A stretch of DNA of 64,000 nucleotides from positions 1 to 64,000 of the forward strand of contig NZ_JACHXM010000006.1 in NCBI RefSeq assembly GCF_014192055.1. Direction: 5' to 3'. The notes beneath the pieces were generated by a model. The model worked only from the letters and a program-made list of their open reading frames with translations. It did no database searches and had not been told where the DNA came from. This document shows, one piece after another, positions 54,002 through 62,605 of the stretch (positions within the stretch are counted from its first letter, which is position 1; the number at the start of each line of letters is the position of its first letter). Source of the stretch: Halomonas organivorans (GTDB lineage: Bacteria; Pseudomonadota; Gammaproteobacteria; Pseudomonadales; Halomonadaceae). The position numbers and the translations under genes were made by a program.

Positions 54002-54752
54002 GGCGGCAAGTGATGTCGCGGTGCGTGGTGCGCGACGCTGGCTCACGCCGCTGCTGTGGGGCGGCCTGTTGCTGGGCGCCTGCCTGGGCATGCAACATCT
54101 CGAGGGCCTGTTTCGCCTGGTCGAGACCGACAGTCGCAGCGTCATCTACGCGCGCGCCGATTTCCTGACCCTGCTCGGCCGTCACCTGCTGGTGGTCGGG
54201 GTGGCGGCGCTTGCCGCGGTGGTCATTGGCGTCGGGGCGGCAGTGGCGGTGACGCGACGCGCCGGGCGCGACTTCCTGCCGCTGGTCGCCCAGCTGGCCT
54301 CCATCGGCCAGACCTTCCCGCCGGTGGCGGTGCTGGCGCTGGCGGTGCCGGTGCTGGGCTTCGGCACCTTGCCGATCATCGTCGCACTGCTGCTCTACGG
54401 CCTGCTGCCGATCGTGCGCAACACCCTGGCGGGGCTCCAGGGCATCGATCCCGGGGTGCGCGAGGCGGCTCGTGGCATGGGCATGACCAGTGGCCAGCTG
54501 CTGCGCCAGGTGGAGCTGCCGCTGGCCGCGCCGGTGATCCTGGCCGGCATCCGCACCTCGGTCACCATCAACATCGCCACCGCGGCGATCGGCGCCACCG
54601 TGGGGGCCAGCAACCTGGGCGATCCCATCATCTCGGGCATCGTCAACGGCAATACCGCCTACGTGCTCCAGGGGGCGCTGCTGATCGGTCTGCTGGCGCT
54701 CACCGTCGATAGCGTCTTTGCCCGTCTGCAGCCGGCGGCGTCGACCGGCTAG
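53994..54752 (+). CDS. yehW: Osmolyte ABC transporter permease (YehW type)
   Basis: 252 residues with six hydrophobic segments, including LGRHLLVVGVAALAAVVIGV and PPVAVLALAVPVLGFGTLPI, and the EAA motif GVREAARGMGMTSGQLLRQV. IATAAIGATVGASNLGDPII is typical of the OpuC/YehW permease C terminus. It ends the operon, in which binding protein, permease, ATPase and permease all overlap by a few bases. Confidence 0.9.
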   Translation: MTEAASDVAVRGARRWLTPLLWGGLLLGACLGMQHLEGLFRLVETDSRSVIYARADFLTLLGRHLLVVGVAALAAVVIGVGAAVAVTRRAGRDFLPLVAQLASIGQTFPPVAVLALAVPVLGFGTLPIIVALLLYGLLPIVRNTLAGLQGIDPGVREAARGMGMTSGQLLRQVELPLAAPVILAGIRTSVTINIATAAIGATVGASNLGDPIISGIVNGNTAYVLQGALLIGLLALTVDSVFARLQPAASTG

Positions 54753-54807
54753 CGCAGGCGATGAAGAGACGGCATGCGGCCCATCGGGGACTATCCAAGA
54801 ATCGCAG

Positions 54808-54824
54808 TTTACGTTAACGTCAAA
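54808..54824. promoter_or_regulatory. Palindromic operator upstream of the branched-chain dehydrogenase operon
   Basis: TTTACGTTAACGTCAAA, with a perfect 10-bp core ACGTTAACGT (54811-54820), lies 84 bases before the E1 alpha ATG. It resembles, from memory, the binding motif of LiuR, a MerR-family regulator of leucine/isovalerate degradation in gammaproteobacteria. No liuR gene is in the window. Confidence 0.5.
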
Positions 54825-54907
54825 GGTGTGCGTTGATCGGCGTCGGGGCAATCCCCTGGCGATCCGAAAGAATAGAGACAACACTGCCCCCAAAAGGGGT
54901 AAGGATC

Positions 54908-56125
54908 ATGACGATGACCACAACGCGAGACATCCACGCGCCGGAATTCCTGGCCGGGGACGAGTTCAGCATTCCCACCTACCGCGTCCTCAGCCAGGAG
55001 GGCACTCTCCACGAGGGGGCCGAAGCGCCGACGCTGGATCGCGACCAGGCCCGCGCCATCTACCGGGCGATGATCGCCACGCGGGTGCTCGACGAGCGGA
55101 TGATGGCCGCCCAGCGCCAGGGGCGGCTGTCGTTCTACATGCAGTGCACCGGCGAGGAGGCCGCCGTGATCGGCGCCACCGCGGCGCTGGACGATGCCGA
55201 CATGATCATGGCCCAGTACCGCGAGCAGGGGGCCCTGGTCTACCGTGGCTTCAGCTTCGACGAGTTCATGAACCAGCTGTTCGGCAACGAGCTGGACTAC
55301 GGCAAGGGCCGACAGATGCCGATCCACTACGGATCGCGCAAGCTGCACTACATGACCATCTCCTCGCCGCTGGCCACCCAGATTCCCCAGGCCGCCGGCT
55401 ACGCCTATGGCCAGAAGCTGGCCGGCGAGGGCCTGTGTACCCTGGTGTTCTTCGGCGAGGGGGCCGCCTCGGAGGGAGACTTCCACGCCGCCCTGAACAT
55501 GGCCGCGGTGCATGAGGTGCCGGTAATCTTCTTCTGCCGCAACAACGGCTATGCCATCTCCACGCCGGCCATCGAGCAGTTCGCCGCCGACGGCGTGGCG
55601 CCGAGGGCCTTCGGCTATCGCATGCACGTGATCCGCGTCGACGGCAACGACATCCTGGCGGTGCATCGCGCCACCCAGGAGGCGCGACGCATCGCCGTCG
55701 AGCACAACAAGCCGGTGCTGATCGAGGCCATGACCTACCGCCTGGCCGCCCATTCCTCCTCGGACGATCCCTCCGGCTATCGCTCGCGCAAGGAGGAGGA
55801 GGCCTGGCGGGAGAAGGATCCGATCCTGCGCATGCAGCGCTGGATGAACGCCCAGGGCTGGTGGGACGACGACGAGGAGAAGACGCTCCAGGAGCAACTG
55901 CGGCGCGAGGTGCTGGACACCATGAAGCGTGCCGAGAAGCGGCCGCCGCCCGCCCTGGATACCCTGGTCAGCGACGTCTACGCCGAGGTCACCCCGGCCC
56001 TGCAGCAGCAGCTCGATGCCCTCAAGGCGCATATTCGCCGCCACCCCGATGCCTATCCCAGGGGCGCGCGCTTCCTGGACCCCGAGGTGAGCCGACCCGA
56101 CGCCAACGACGAGGGAGAGTCCTGA
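54908..56125 (+). CDS. bkdA1: Branched-chain 2-oxoacid dehydrogenase E1 alpha subunit
   Basis: 405 residues, close in pattern to the mitochondrial-type E1 alpha. It decarboxylates 2-oxo acids from Val, Leu and Ile using thiamine diphosphate. [71 protein letters not shown] and [20 protein letters not shown] (ThDP motif GDG-like, then NNGYAISTP) are all there. The phosphorylation loop [14 protein letters not shown] (residues 280-293) keeps Ser283 and Ser293, aligned with the two serines phosphorylated in mammalian E1 alpha. AAGGATC precedes the ATG. The E1 beta gene begins 1 base after the stop. Confidence 0.93.
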   Translation: MTMTTTRDIHAPEFLAGDEFSIPTYRVLSQEGTLHEGAEAPTLDRDQARAIYRAMIATRVLDERMMAAQRQGRLSFYMQCTGEEAAVIGATAALDDADMIMAQYREQGALVYRGFSFDEFMNQLFGNELDYGKGRQMPIHYGSRKLHYMTISSPLATQIPQAAGYAYGQKLAGEGLCTLVFFGEGAASEGDFHAALNMAAVHEVPVIFFCRNNGYAISTPAIEQFAADGVAPRAFGYRMHVIRVDGNDILAVHRATQEARRIAVEHNKPVLIEAMTYRLAAHSSSDDPSGYRSRKEEEAWREKDPILRMQRWMNAQGWWDDDEEKTLQEQLRREVLDTMKRAEKRPPPALDTLVSDVYAEVTPALQQQLDALKAHIRRHPDAYPRGARFLDPEVSRPDANDEGES

Positions 56126-56126
56126 G

Positions 56127-57104
56127 ATGCCGACCATGAACATGCTGCAGGCGATCAACAACGCCCTGGACATCGCCATGGCCGAGGACGAGAAGGTGCT
56201 GTGCTTCGGCGAGGACGTGGGCGGCTTCGGCGGCGTCTTTCGCGCCACCAGCCATCTCCAGGAGCGCTACGGCAAGGCGCGCTGCTTCAACACCCCGCTG
56301 GTGGAGCAGGGCATCATCGGCTTCGCCAACGGCCTGGCCGCCCAGGGCTCGGTGCCGGTGGCGGAGATCCAGTTCGCCGACTACATCTTTCCGGCCTTCG
56401 ACCAGATCGTCAACGAGACCGCCAAGTTCCGCTATCGCTCCGGCGACCTGTTCAACGTCGGCGGGCTGACCATTCGCGCGCCCTACGGCGGCGGCATTTC
56501 CGGCGGCCACTATCACTCCCAGTCGCCGGAGGCCTACTTCGCCCATACGCCAGGGCTCAAGATCGTGGTGCCGCGTAACCCCTACGAAGCCAAGGGGCTG
56601 CTGCTGGCGGCGATCCGTGATCCGGACCCGGTACTGTTCTTCGAGCCCAAGCGGCTCTATCGGGCGTCCACCGGCGAGGTGCCCGAGGAGGACTACCAGC
56701 TGCCGCTGGGCGAGGCCGAGGTCACCAAGGAGGGCGGCGACGTCACCCTGGTGGGCTGGGGCGCCCAGATGGAGGTCATCGACAAGGCGGTGGAGCTGGC
56801 CGAGAAGGAGGGCATCTCCTGCGAGGTCATCGACCTGCGCTCGATCCTGCCCTGGGACGCCGACACCGTGGCCGAGTCCGTGCTCAAGACCGGCCGGCTG
56901 GTGGTGACCCACGAGGCGCCGCTGACCGGCGGATTCGCCGGCGAGATCGCCGCCACCATCCAGGAGCGCTGCTTCCTGTACCTGGAATCGCCGATCATGC
57001 GCGTGACTGGCCTGGATACGCCCTTCCCGCTGACCCTGGAGAAGGAGTATCTGCCGGACCACCTCAAGGTCTTCGAGGCCATTCGCGAAAGCGTGAACTA
57101 CTGA
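56127..57104 (+). CDS. bkdA2: Branched-chain 2-oxoacid dehydrogenase E1 beta subunit
   Basis: 325 residues, the usual size. [73 protein letters not shown] and [20 protein letters not shown] are the E1 beta blocks (cofactor aminopyrimidine-binding Glu in the VEQGI region). The C terminus has [20 protein letters not shown] and [13 protein letters not shown]. It forms an alpha2-beta2 E1 with the preceding gene product; the E2 gene follows after 28 bases. Confidence 0.94.
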   Translation: MPTMNMLQAINNALDIAMAEDEKVLCFGEDVGGFGGVFRATSHLQERYGKARCFNTPLVEQGIIGFANGLAAQGSVPVAEIQFADYIFPAFDQIVNETAKFRYRSGDLFNVGGLTIRAPYGGGISGGHYHSQSPEAYFAHTPGLKIVVPRNPYEAKGLLLAAIRDPDPVLFFEPKRLYRASTGEVPEEDYQLPLGEAEVTKEGGDVTLVGWGAQMEVIDKAVELAEKEGISCEVIDLRSILPWDADTVAESVLKTGRLVVTHEAPLTGGFAGEIAATIQERCFLYLESPIMRVTGLDTPFPLTLEKEYLPDHLKVFEAIRESVNY

Positions 57105-57132
57105 CGACCGATATCAGGACGGGAGAGAGATG

Positions 57133-58737
57133 ATGACCGAGTTCAAGCTGCCCGATATCGGCGAAGGTATCGTGGAGTGCGAGGTCGTGGAATGGCGGGT
57201 CGCCGAGGGCGATGCCATCGAGGAAGACCAGCCGGTGGTCGAGGTGATGACCGACAAGGCGCTGGTGGAGATCACCGCGCCGGAGGCCGGCCGGGTCACC
57301 CGGCTGCACGTGGCCAAGGGCGAGATCGCCAAGGTGCATGCGCCGCTGTTCGCCTATGAGGCCGAGGGCCAGGCCGCTGGCGGGATCGACGAGGCTTCGT
57401 CAAGCGCGACGCCGGCGGCCAAGGCCGGGAGCGAGCCCGAAACTTCCCCGGCAGGCGCTGGCGGTGCCGCGAAGGACTTTATCCTGCCGGATATCGGTGA
57501 AGGCATCGTCGAGTGCGAGGTGGTCGAGTGGCGGGTGGCCGAGGGCGAGACGCTCGCCGAGGACCAGCCGGTGGTCGACGTCATGACCGACAAGGCGATG
57601 GTCGAGATCACCGCCCCCGAGGCCGGCCGGGTCACCCGACTGCACGTGGCCAAGGGTGAGACCGCCAAGGTCCATGCTCCGTTGTTTGCCTATGTGCCCG
57701 AAGACGCCGCGCCAGAGGCCGAGGCGTCCGACCAGACGGCGGCGAGCGGTGCGTCGACCGCCGAGGCGCCCAGGGCCCAGCCGGCCGCGCCTCGCCAGGC
57801 GCCGTCGGGTGGGGCGGGCAAGGGCCCCCACGGCCGCATTCCGGCGAGTCCGGCGGTGCGTCGTCTGGTGCGCGAGCACGAATTGCGCCTCGAGGACATC
57901 CCCGGCTCCGGCAAGGACGGTCGGGTGCTCAAGGCCGACGTGATGGCCTTCGTCGAGGGCGGCGCGGCGCGTTCAGCCGCCGCGCCGGCCAGGCCAGCCC
58001 CCGAGGCGATGCCGGCCGCCACCGGGCCGGGAGAGGTGCGCGTCGAGCCGCTGCGCGGCGTGCGTGCCGCCATGGCGCGGCAGATGGTGGCCTCGGCCTC
58101 GACCATCCCGCACTTCCAGTATGGCGAGGAGATCGACGTCACCGAGTTGCTGGCGCTGCGCGAGCGCCTCAAGCCCCGCGCCGAGGCCAGGGACACCCGG
58201 CTCACCCTGATGCCGTTCTTCATGAAGGCCATGGCGCTGGCGATCCAGGAGTTCCCACTGCTCAACAGCCGGCTCAACGAGGCCGCCGACGAGATCCACT
58301 ACCTGCCGAGCTGCAACATCGGCATGGCGGTGGACGGCAAGGCGGGCCTGATGGTCCCCAACGTCAAGGGCGTGGAGCGGCGCAGCCTGCTGGACGTGGC
58401 CCGCGAGATCCAGCGCCTCACCGGCGAGGCTCGGGAAGGCCGGGTCGCCCAGGCCGACCTGCGGGATGGCACCATCAGCATCTCCAATATCGGCGCCCTG
58501 GGCGGCACCTATGCCGCGCCGATCATCAACGCTCCGGAGGTAGCGATCGTGGCCATCGGCAAGAGCCAGTGGCTGCCGCGCTTCGACGCGGCCGGCGAGC
58601 TCACCCGGCGGGCGATCATGACCGTGACCTGGGCCGGCGATCATCGCCTGCTCGACGGCGGCACCATCGCCCGCTTCTGCAATGCCTGGAAGGGCTATCT
58701 GGAAGCGCCGGAGACCATGCTACTGGAGCTTTCCTGA
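57133..58737 (+). CDS. bkdB: Dihydrolipoamide acyltransferase (E2) with two lipoyl domains
   Basis: 534 residues; bacterial BCKDH E2 usually has one lipoyl domain and about 420. Two lipoyl domains are seen (57148-57357 and 57484-57693), each with VMTDKA-type motif and lipoylated Lys. They match at 63 of 70 residues. A linker rich in Ala and Pro, an E1/E3-binding domain (ASPAVRRLVREHELRLEDIP, GSGKDGRVLKADV) and another Ala/Pro linker lead to the catalytic domain: VRAAMARQMVASASTIPHFQ, ISNIGALGGTYAAPIINAPE and GDHRLLDGG with the catalytic His and Asp. The ATG at 57133 is preferred over 57130 for spacing to GGGAG. No E3 gene follows, so it must share the general lipoamide dehydrogenase. Confidence 0.92.
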   Translation: MTEFKLPDIGEGIVECEVVEWRVAEGDAIEEDQPVVEVMTDKALVEITAPEAGRVTRLHVAKGEIAKVHAPLFAYEAEGQAAGGIDEASSSATPAAKAGSEPETSPAGAGGAAKDFILPDIGEGIVECEVVEWRVAEGETLAEDQPVVDVMTDKAMVEITAPEAGRVTRLHVAKGETAKVHAPLFAYVPEDAAPEAEASDQTAASGASTAEAPRAQPAAPRQAPSGGAGKGPHGRIPASPAVRRLVREHELRLEDIPGSGKDGRVLKADVMAFVEGGAARSAAAPARPAPEAMPAATGPGEVRVEPLRGVRAAMARQMVASASTIPHFQYGEEIDVTELLALRERLKPRAEARDTRLTLMPFFMKAMALAIQEFPLLNSRLNEAADEIHYLPSCNIGMAVDGKAGLMVPNVKGVERRSLLDVAREIQRLTGEAREGRVAQADLRDGTISISNIGALGGTYAAPIINAPEVAIVAIGKSQWLPRFDAAGELTRRAIMTVTWAGDHRLLDGGTIARFCNAWKGYLEAPETMLLELS

Positions 58738-58825
58738 GTCGCTGCCGCCGCGTGGCCGCGATGCTCGGATCACGCGGCGGCATCGTCCGGGGCCGCGATG
58801 CGTCCGCTGAAGGCAGATCGATGAC

Positions 58826-60676
58826 ATGACCCAGGCGCCGCTGCAGCAGTTCTATATCCCGGAAGACCAGTCGGTCTACCTGCTGAGCCACCACGATGCG
58901 CGCAAGCTCAAGGAGTGGGTGGCGCTGTGCCGGGCCCAGCTCGAGCAGCTGGGCTATCGGCGCATCGAGCTGATCGGCAAGGGCGCCTACGGCTTCGTGT
59001 TCGCCGGGCTCACCGCCACCGGCGAGGAGTACGTCTTCAAGTTCACCCGGGTCAACCTGCCCCAGCACCTGCAGGACCGCCTCGAGGAAGAGGCGTTCAT
59101 GCTGGAGCAGGTCGCCCATCCCCGGGTGCCGCGGCTGATCGTCTTCCAGCGGGTTCGCAACCAGTCGATCCTGGTCATGCAGCGGGCTCCCGGGGACAAC
59201 CTGGAGGAGGTCTCGCTGCGCGACGGGCGGCTGCCGCCGCGGCTGATCGTGCGCATCGCCGACCAGTTGGCCGATATCCTGCGTGCCCTGCGCCGCGAGT
59301 CCGGGCCCTCGGGAAAGCCCGTGGTGCATGGCGACATCAAGCCCTCCAACCTGGTGTTCGACGAGCGTGACGAGACCGTTGCGCTGATCGACTGGGGCTC
59401 CTCGGTGTTTGCCCAGCTCGATGCCAACCAGCAGTTCGTGGCCGCCAACGTCATGGAACTGATGTCGGACAACCTGCAGCAGACCAACGCCCGGTTGGGC
59501 GACGTCTACTTCATCGGCGACGACCAGCTCAACGGCGCGCTGTCGTCGCCGCGCTTCGACGAGCAGGGCGCCGCGGGCACCCTCTACGCCCTGGCGTCGG
59601 CGCAGTCGTGCCGCTTCGGGCACCGGGCCATGCCGGCCACCTCGCTCGGCCTGCCCATGGAGTTCGCCCGCATGCTCGACGGCATGCTCGATCCCGACCC
59701 GCGGGTGCGCCTCAAGGCCGGCGACCATTTCATCCGCGAGATGCCGCGGCTGGGCAAGCTGGTGATGCTCGACCTGCCAAGCCCGCCGGAATCCCCGCTG
59801 GTGCCGGTGTGGACCCGGCCCGCCGATCGCGAAATCGACACTGTGGTCTATAGCTCGCGCAAGTCCTTCCTGCGCGAGGAGGGCGTCCGCGAGACCCTCA
59901 ACGACGTCAACGACGTTCAGCTCGATCGCTACTACAAGAACTTCATGCAAGGCATGGGCGAGACCGAGAAGGCCTTCCTGGCGGCGGTGAGCCGGCTCGG
60001 CAAGTATCCGGTGGTGGGCGGTCTGGCGGTGCGCTGGGAGGTCGACGGCGTCTACTTCGACTCCTCGCTCAACCTGCACGACCCGACCCTCAAGCCGGCC
60101 TTCGTGGCGGCGGTCAACAACATGGTGACCCTGGCCCGGGCCATCCATCGCCGCGGCATCTTCAAGAGCTGCCTGTTCAACGCCCGCGACACCCTGCACC
60201 TCGAGCGCGAGGGCCCGGACAGGCCCTTCGTGATTACCCCGGACCTGCGGCTCGAGTACGAGGTCAGCGCGGTGCCCGAACTGGAGGACCGTTCGCGGCT
60301 GCACAGCTACTTCGAGGACGGCCCGGATCCCGAGGAATTCCTGGTGTTGCCCGAGGCCATCATCACCTCGCTCGAGGCGCTCAACGACATTCACCATACC
60401 GGGATGATCATCTTCGAGGCATTGCCCGAGCACCTCAAGATCCACAGCCACTACCGGCTGCTCGACCCGTCGCGGGAGGCCGAGTTCCGTCGCTGCCTCG
60501 ACGACATCCTCGACGCCGTGGGGTTGATCGAGGGGCTCGGGGTCTCGGGTTTCATGAAGATGCCCTACAAGGACACTCGCGTTTTCGCCCACGTGGCGCG
60601 CCAGCCGGAGCGATTCTACCCTCGCGACCCGAGGGCCGCCCTGACGGCGGCTCGGCGGGAGGCCGGGGCGGAATGA
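58826..60676 (+). CDS. Hanks-type protein kinase with a long unrecognised C-terminal region
   Basis: 616 residues, no signal peptide and no clear membrane segment, so probably cytoplasmic. The kinase core is complete: glycine loop GKGAYGFVF (51-59), ATP lysine K72 (VFKFTR), catalytic loop HGDIKPSN (168-175, HGD replaces HRD) and DWG (189-191) in place of DFG. A large insertion follows (about 195-260) before PMEFARMLDGMLDPDPRVR. The C-terminal half (about 320-616) matches no family I recognise. The gene starts 88 bases after the E2 stop in the same direction, so it may be cotranscribed with the branched-chain dehydrogenase. That it regulates E1 alpha is a hypothesis from position and the conserved serines. 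Confidence 0.85.
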   Translation: MTQAPLQQFYIPEDQSVYLLSHHDARKLKEWVALCRAQLEQLGYRRIELIGKGAYGFVFAGLTATGEEYVFKFTRVNLPQHLQDRLEEEAFMLEQVAHPRVPRLIVFQRVRNQSILVMQRAPGDNLEEVSLRDGRLPPRLIVRIADQLADILRALRRESGPSGKPVVHGDIKPSNLVFDERDETVALIDWGSSVFAQLDANQQFVAANVMELMSDNLQQTNARLGDVYFIGDDQLNGALSSPRFDEQGAAGTLYALASAQSCRFGHRAMPATSLGLPMEFARMLDGMLDPDPRVRLKAGDHFIREMPRLGKLVMLDLPSPPESPLVPVWTRPADREIDTVVYSSRKSFLREEGVRETLNDVNDVQLDRYYKNFMQGMGETEKAFLAAVSRLGKYPVVGGLAVRWEVDGVYFDSSLNLHDPTLKPAFVAAVNNMVTLARAIHRRGIFKSCLFNARDTLHLEREGPDRPFVITPDLRLEYEVSAVPELEDRSRLHSYFEDGPDPEEFLVLPEAIITSLEALNDIHHTGMIIFEALPEHLKIHSHYRLLDPSREAEFRRCLDDILDAVGLIEGLGVSGFMKMPYKDTRVFAHVARQPERFYPRDPRAALTAARREAGAE

Positions 60677-60689
60677 CGGAACCGCGCCG

Positions 60690-61988
60690 TCAGCGGTTAC
60701 CCATCAGGCTCGGCAGGTAGGTGGCGATCTCCGGGAAGGCGCCGATCAGCAGTACGCCGAGCATCATCAGGAAGAAGAACGGCAGCGCCGCCCGGGCGAT
60801 GCTCAGGATGTCGCGGCCGGTCATGCCCTGCAGCACGAACAGATTGAAGCCGATCGGCGGAGTGATCTGTGACATTTCCACCACGATCACCAGGTAGATG
60901 CCGAACCAGATCAGGTCGATGCCGGCGGCCTCCACCATGGGCAACAGGATGGAGGTGGTGAGCACCACCACCGAGATGCCGTCCAGGAAGCAGCCCAGCA
61001 GGATGAACAGCAGCGTCAACGCCGCGAGCAGCAGCATCGACGACAGCCCCAGGGTGCCGATCCAGGCCGCCAGGTCGCTGGGGAGCCCGGTGAAGCCCAT
61101 GGCGGCGGTGAGAAAGGAGGCGCCGGCGAGAATGAAGGCGATCATGCACGAGGTGCGCACCGCGCCGAGCAGGGCGTCGCGGAACACCTCGCGGTTCATG
61201 CTGCCTTGCACCTTGGCCAGCAGCAGCGACAGCACCACGCCCACTGCGGCGGCCTCGGTGGGCGAGGCCAGGCCGGCGTAGATGGATCCGATCACGCCCA
61301 CGATCAATGCCAGCAGCGGGATCAGGCGACGCGAGCGACGCAGGCGCTCGCCCCAAGGCACCCGGGCATCGGCTGCCGGCACCCGATCGGGGTGGCGCCA
61401 GGCCCACAGCATCAGGTAGCCGGCGAACAGGCCGATCAGCAGCAGCCCGGGTAAGATGCCGGCGATGAACAGCCGAGCGATCGACTGGTCGGTGGCCACG
61501 CCGTAGACGATCAGGATGATCGACGGCGGGATCAGCAGGCCCAGGGTGGCCGAGCCGGCCAGGGTGCCGATCACCAACTGCTCGTCGTAGCCGCGCCGGG
61601 TGAGCTCGGGGATGGTCATGCGGCCCATGGTGGCGCAGGTGGCCGCCGAGGAGCCCGAGACCGCAGCGAACAGCCCGCAGCCTATGACATTGGTGTGCAA
61701 CAGCCGGCCCGGGATGCGCTGCATCCAGGGCGAGAGTCCGGTGAACATGTCGTCGGCCAGCCTCGAGCGGAACAGGATCTCGCCCATCCAGATGAACATC
61801 GGCAGGGCGGTCAGCTCCCAGCTGTAGCTGGCGCCCCAGATGTCGGAGGCCATGACGTCGCCGGTGGGAATGCTGGTGAACTGGCTGAGCGCCAGCCAGC
61901 CCAGTCCGAGCAGCGAGAAAGCCACCCAGACGCCGCTGCCCAGCAGTACCAGCAGGGTGACGAAGAGGGTGGTGGTCAGCATCAGCAT
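60690..61988 (-). CDS. TRAP transporter large membrane subunit (DctM type)
   Basis: 432 residues with about 12 membrane helices. LTALPMFIWMGEILFRSRLA, GRMTIPELTRRGYDEQLVIG, LGLLIPPSIILIVYGVATDQ and LFILLGCFLDGISVVVLTTS are DctM motifs. The Glu/Pro pattern at the start of the membrane loop differs from the first TRAP system, so it is a separate transporter. GAGG lies 8 bases before the ATG. The operon runs DctP-DctQ-DctM on the minus strand, convergent with the kinase gene. Confidence 0.93.
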   Translation of the reverse strand: MLMLTTTLFVTLLVLLGSGVWVAFSLLGLGWLALSQFTSIPTGDVMASDIWGASYSWELTALPMFIWMGEILFRSRLADDMFTGLSPWMQRIPGRLLHTNVIGCGLFAAVSGSSAATCATMGRMTIPELTRRGYDEQLVIGTLAGSATLGLLIPPSIILIVYGVATDQSIARLFIAGILPGLLLIGLFAGYLMLWAWRHPDRVPAADARVPWGERLRRSRRLIPLLALIVGVIGSIYAGLASPTEAAAVGVVLSLLLAKVQGSMNREVFRDALLGAVRTSCMIAFILAGASFLTAAMGFTGLPSDLAAWIGTLGLSSMLLLAALTLLFILLGCFLDGISVVVLTTSILLPMVEAAGIDLIWFGIYLVIVVEMSQITPPIGFNLFVLQGMTGRDILSIARAALPFFFLMMLGVLLIGAFPEIATYLPSLMGNR

Positions 61989-61998
61989 GGCGAATGCC

Positions 61999-62550
61999 TC
62001 ATTCCGGGCTGCCGTCGTCGAGGGTGAAGGCCTCCGGGTGGCGCGCCGCGGCCGCGAGGGCCTGCCACCAGGCCTCGCCCAGTGCCAGGCACAGCAGCAC
62101 GATGCCGCCCAGCATGGCCGACTGCGGCAGCCACAGCGGGATGCTCAACAGGCCGTAGGAGGTCTCGCCGAAGGCGATGCTGTCGGCCAGCAGTCGATAC
62201 GTATAGAAGGTCAGGTAGAGACACAGTGCCAGTGCCACGCTAAGGCAGGCGGCCTCGACGTAGACCCGCCGCCGGGCCGGCAGCCGGCCGATCAGCAGGG
62301 TCACGCGTATGTGGGCGCCGTGGATGAAGGTATAGGCCAGCCCCAGAAAGGTGGCGCCGACCAGCAGGAACCCCGAGATTTCGGCCAGCCCCGGAATGGC
62401 CAGGCCGATGCGCTCGCCGCCCAGGGCGGTGGCCACGAGATCGACGATCCGACCGATGATCTGCGCGGTAATCAGGGCGCAGATCAGCACCAGGCAGGTG
62501 GCCGAGAGATAGCCCCCCAGTATGTAGAGGGGCCTGAGCCGATAGGTCAT
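61999..62550 (-). CDS. TRAP transporter small membrane subunit (DctQ type)
   Basis: 183 residues with four hydrophobic segments (LYILGGYLSATCLVLICALI, GFLLVGATFLGLAYTFIHGA, VEAACLSVALALCLYLTFYT, AMLGGIVLLCLALGEAWWQA). HGAHIRVTLLIGRLP is the DctQ motif. The second ATG (62550) is chosen because GAGGACC is too close to the first (62556). It lies 10 bases before DctM. Confidence 0.9.
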   Translation of the reverse strand: MTYRLRPLYILGGYLSATCLVLICALITAQIIGRIVDLVATALGGERIGLAIPGLAEISGFLLVGATFLGLAYTFIHGAHIRVTLLIGRLPARRRVYVEAACLSVALALCLYLTFYTYRLLADSIAFGETSYGLLSIPLWLPQSAMLGGIVLLCLALGEAWWQALAAAARHPEAFTLDDGSPE

Positions 62551-62605
62551 GGTCATGGTCCTCGACGCCGGGTCCGGGGGCTTCCCGAGCCCGGCGGTTG
62601 GCGTT

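Noticed and set aside
54908..58737. Pyruvate or acetoin dehydrogenase instead of the branched-chain complex
   Set aside because: E1 alpha blocks ([26 protein letters not shown], the HSSSDD loop) match the branched-chain enzyme much better. Substrate preference still needs an assay.
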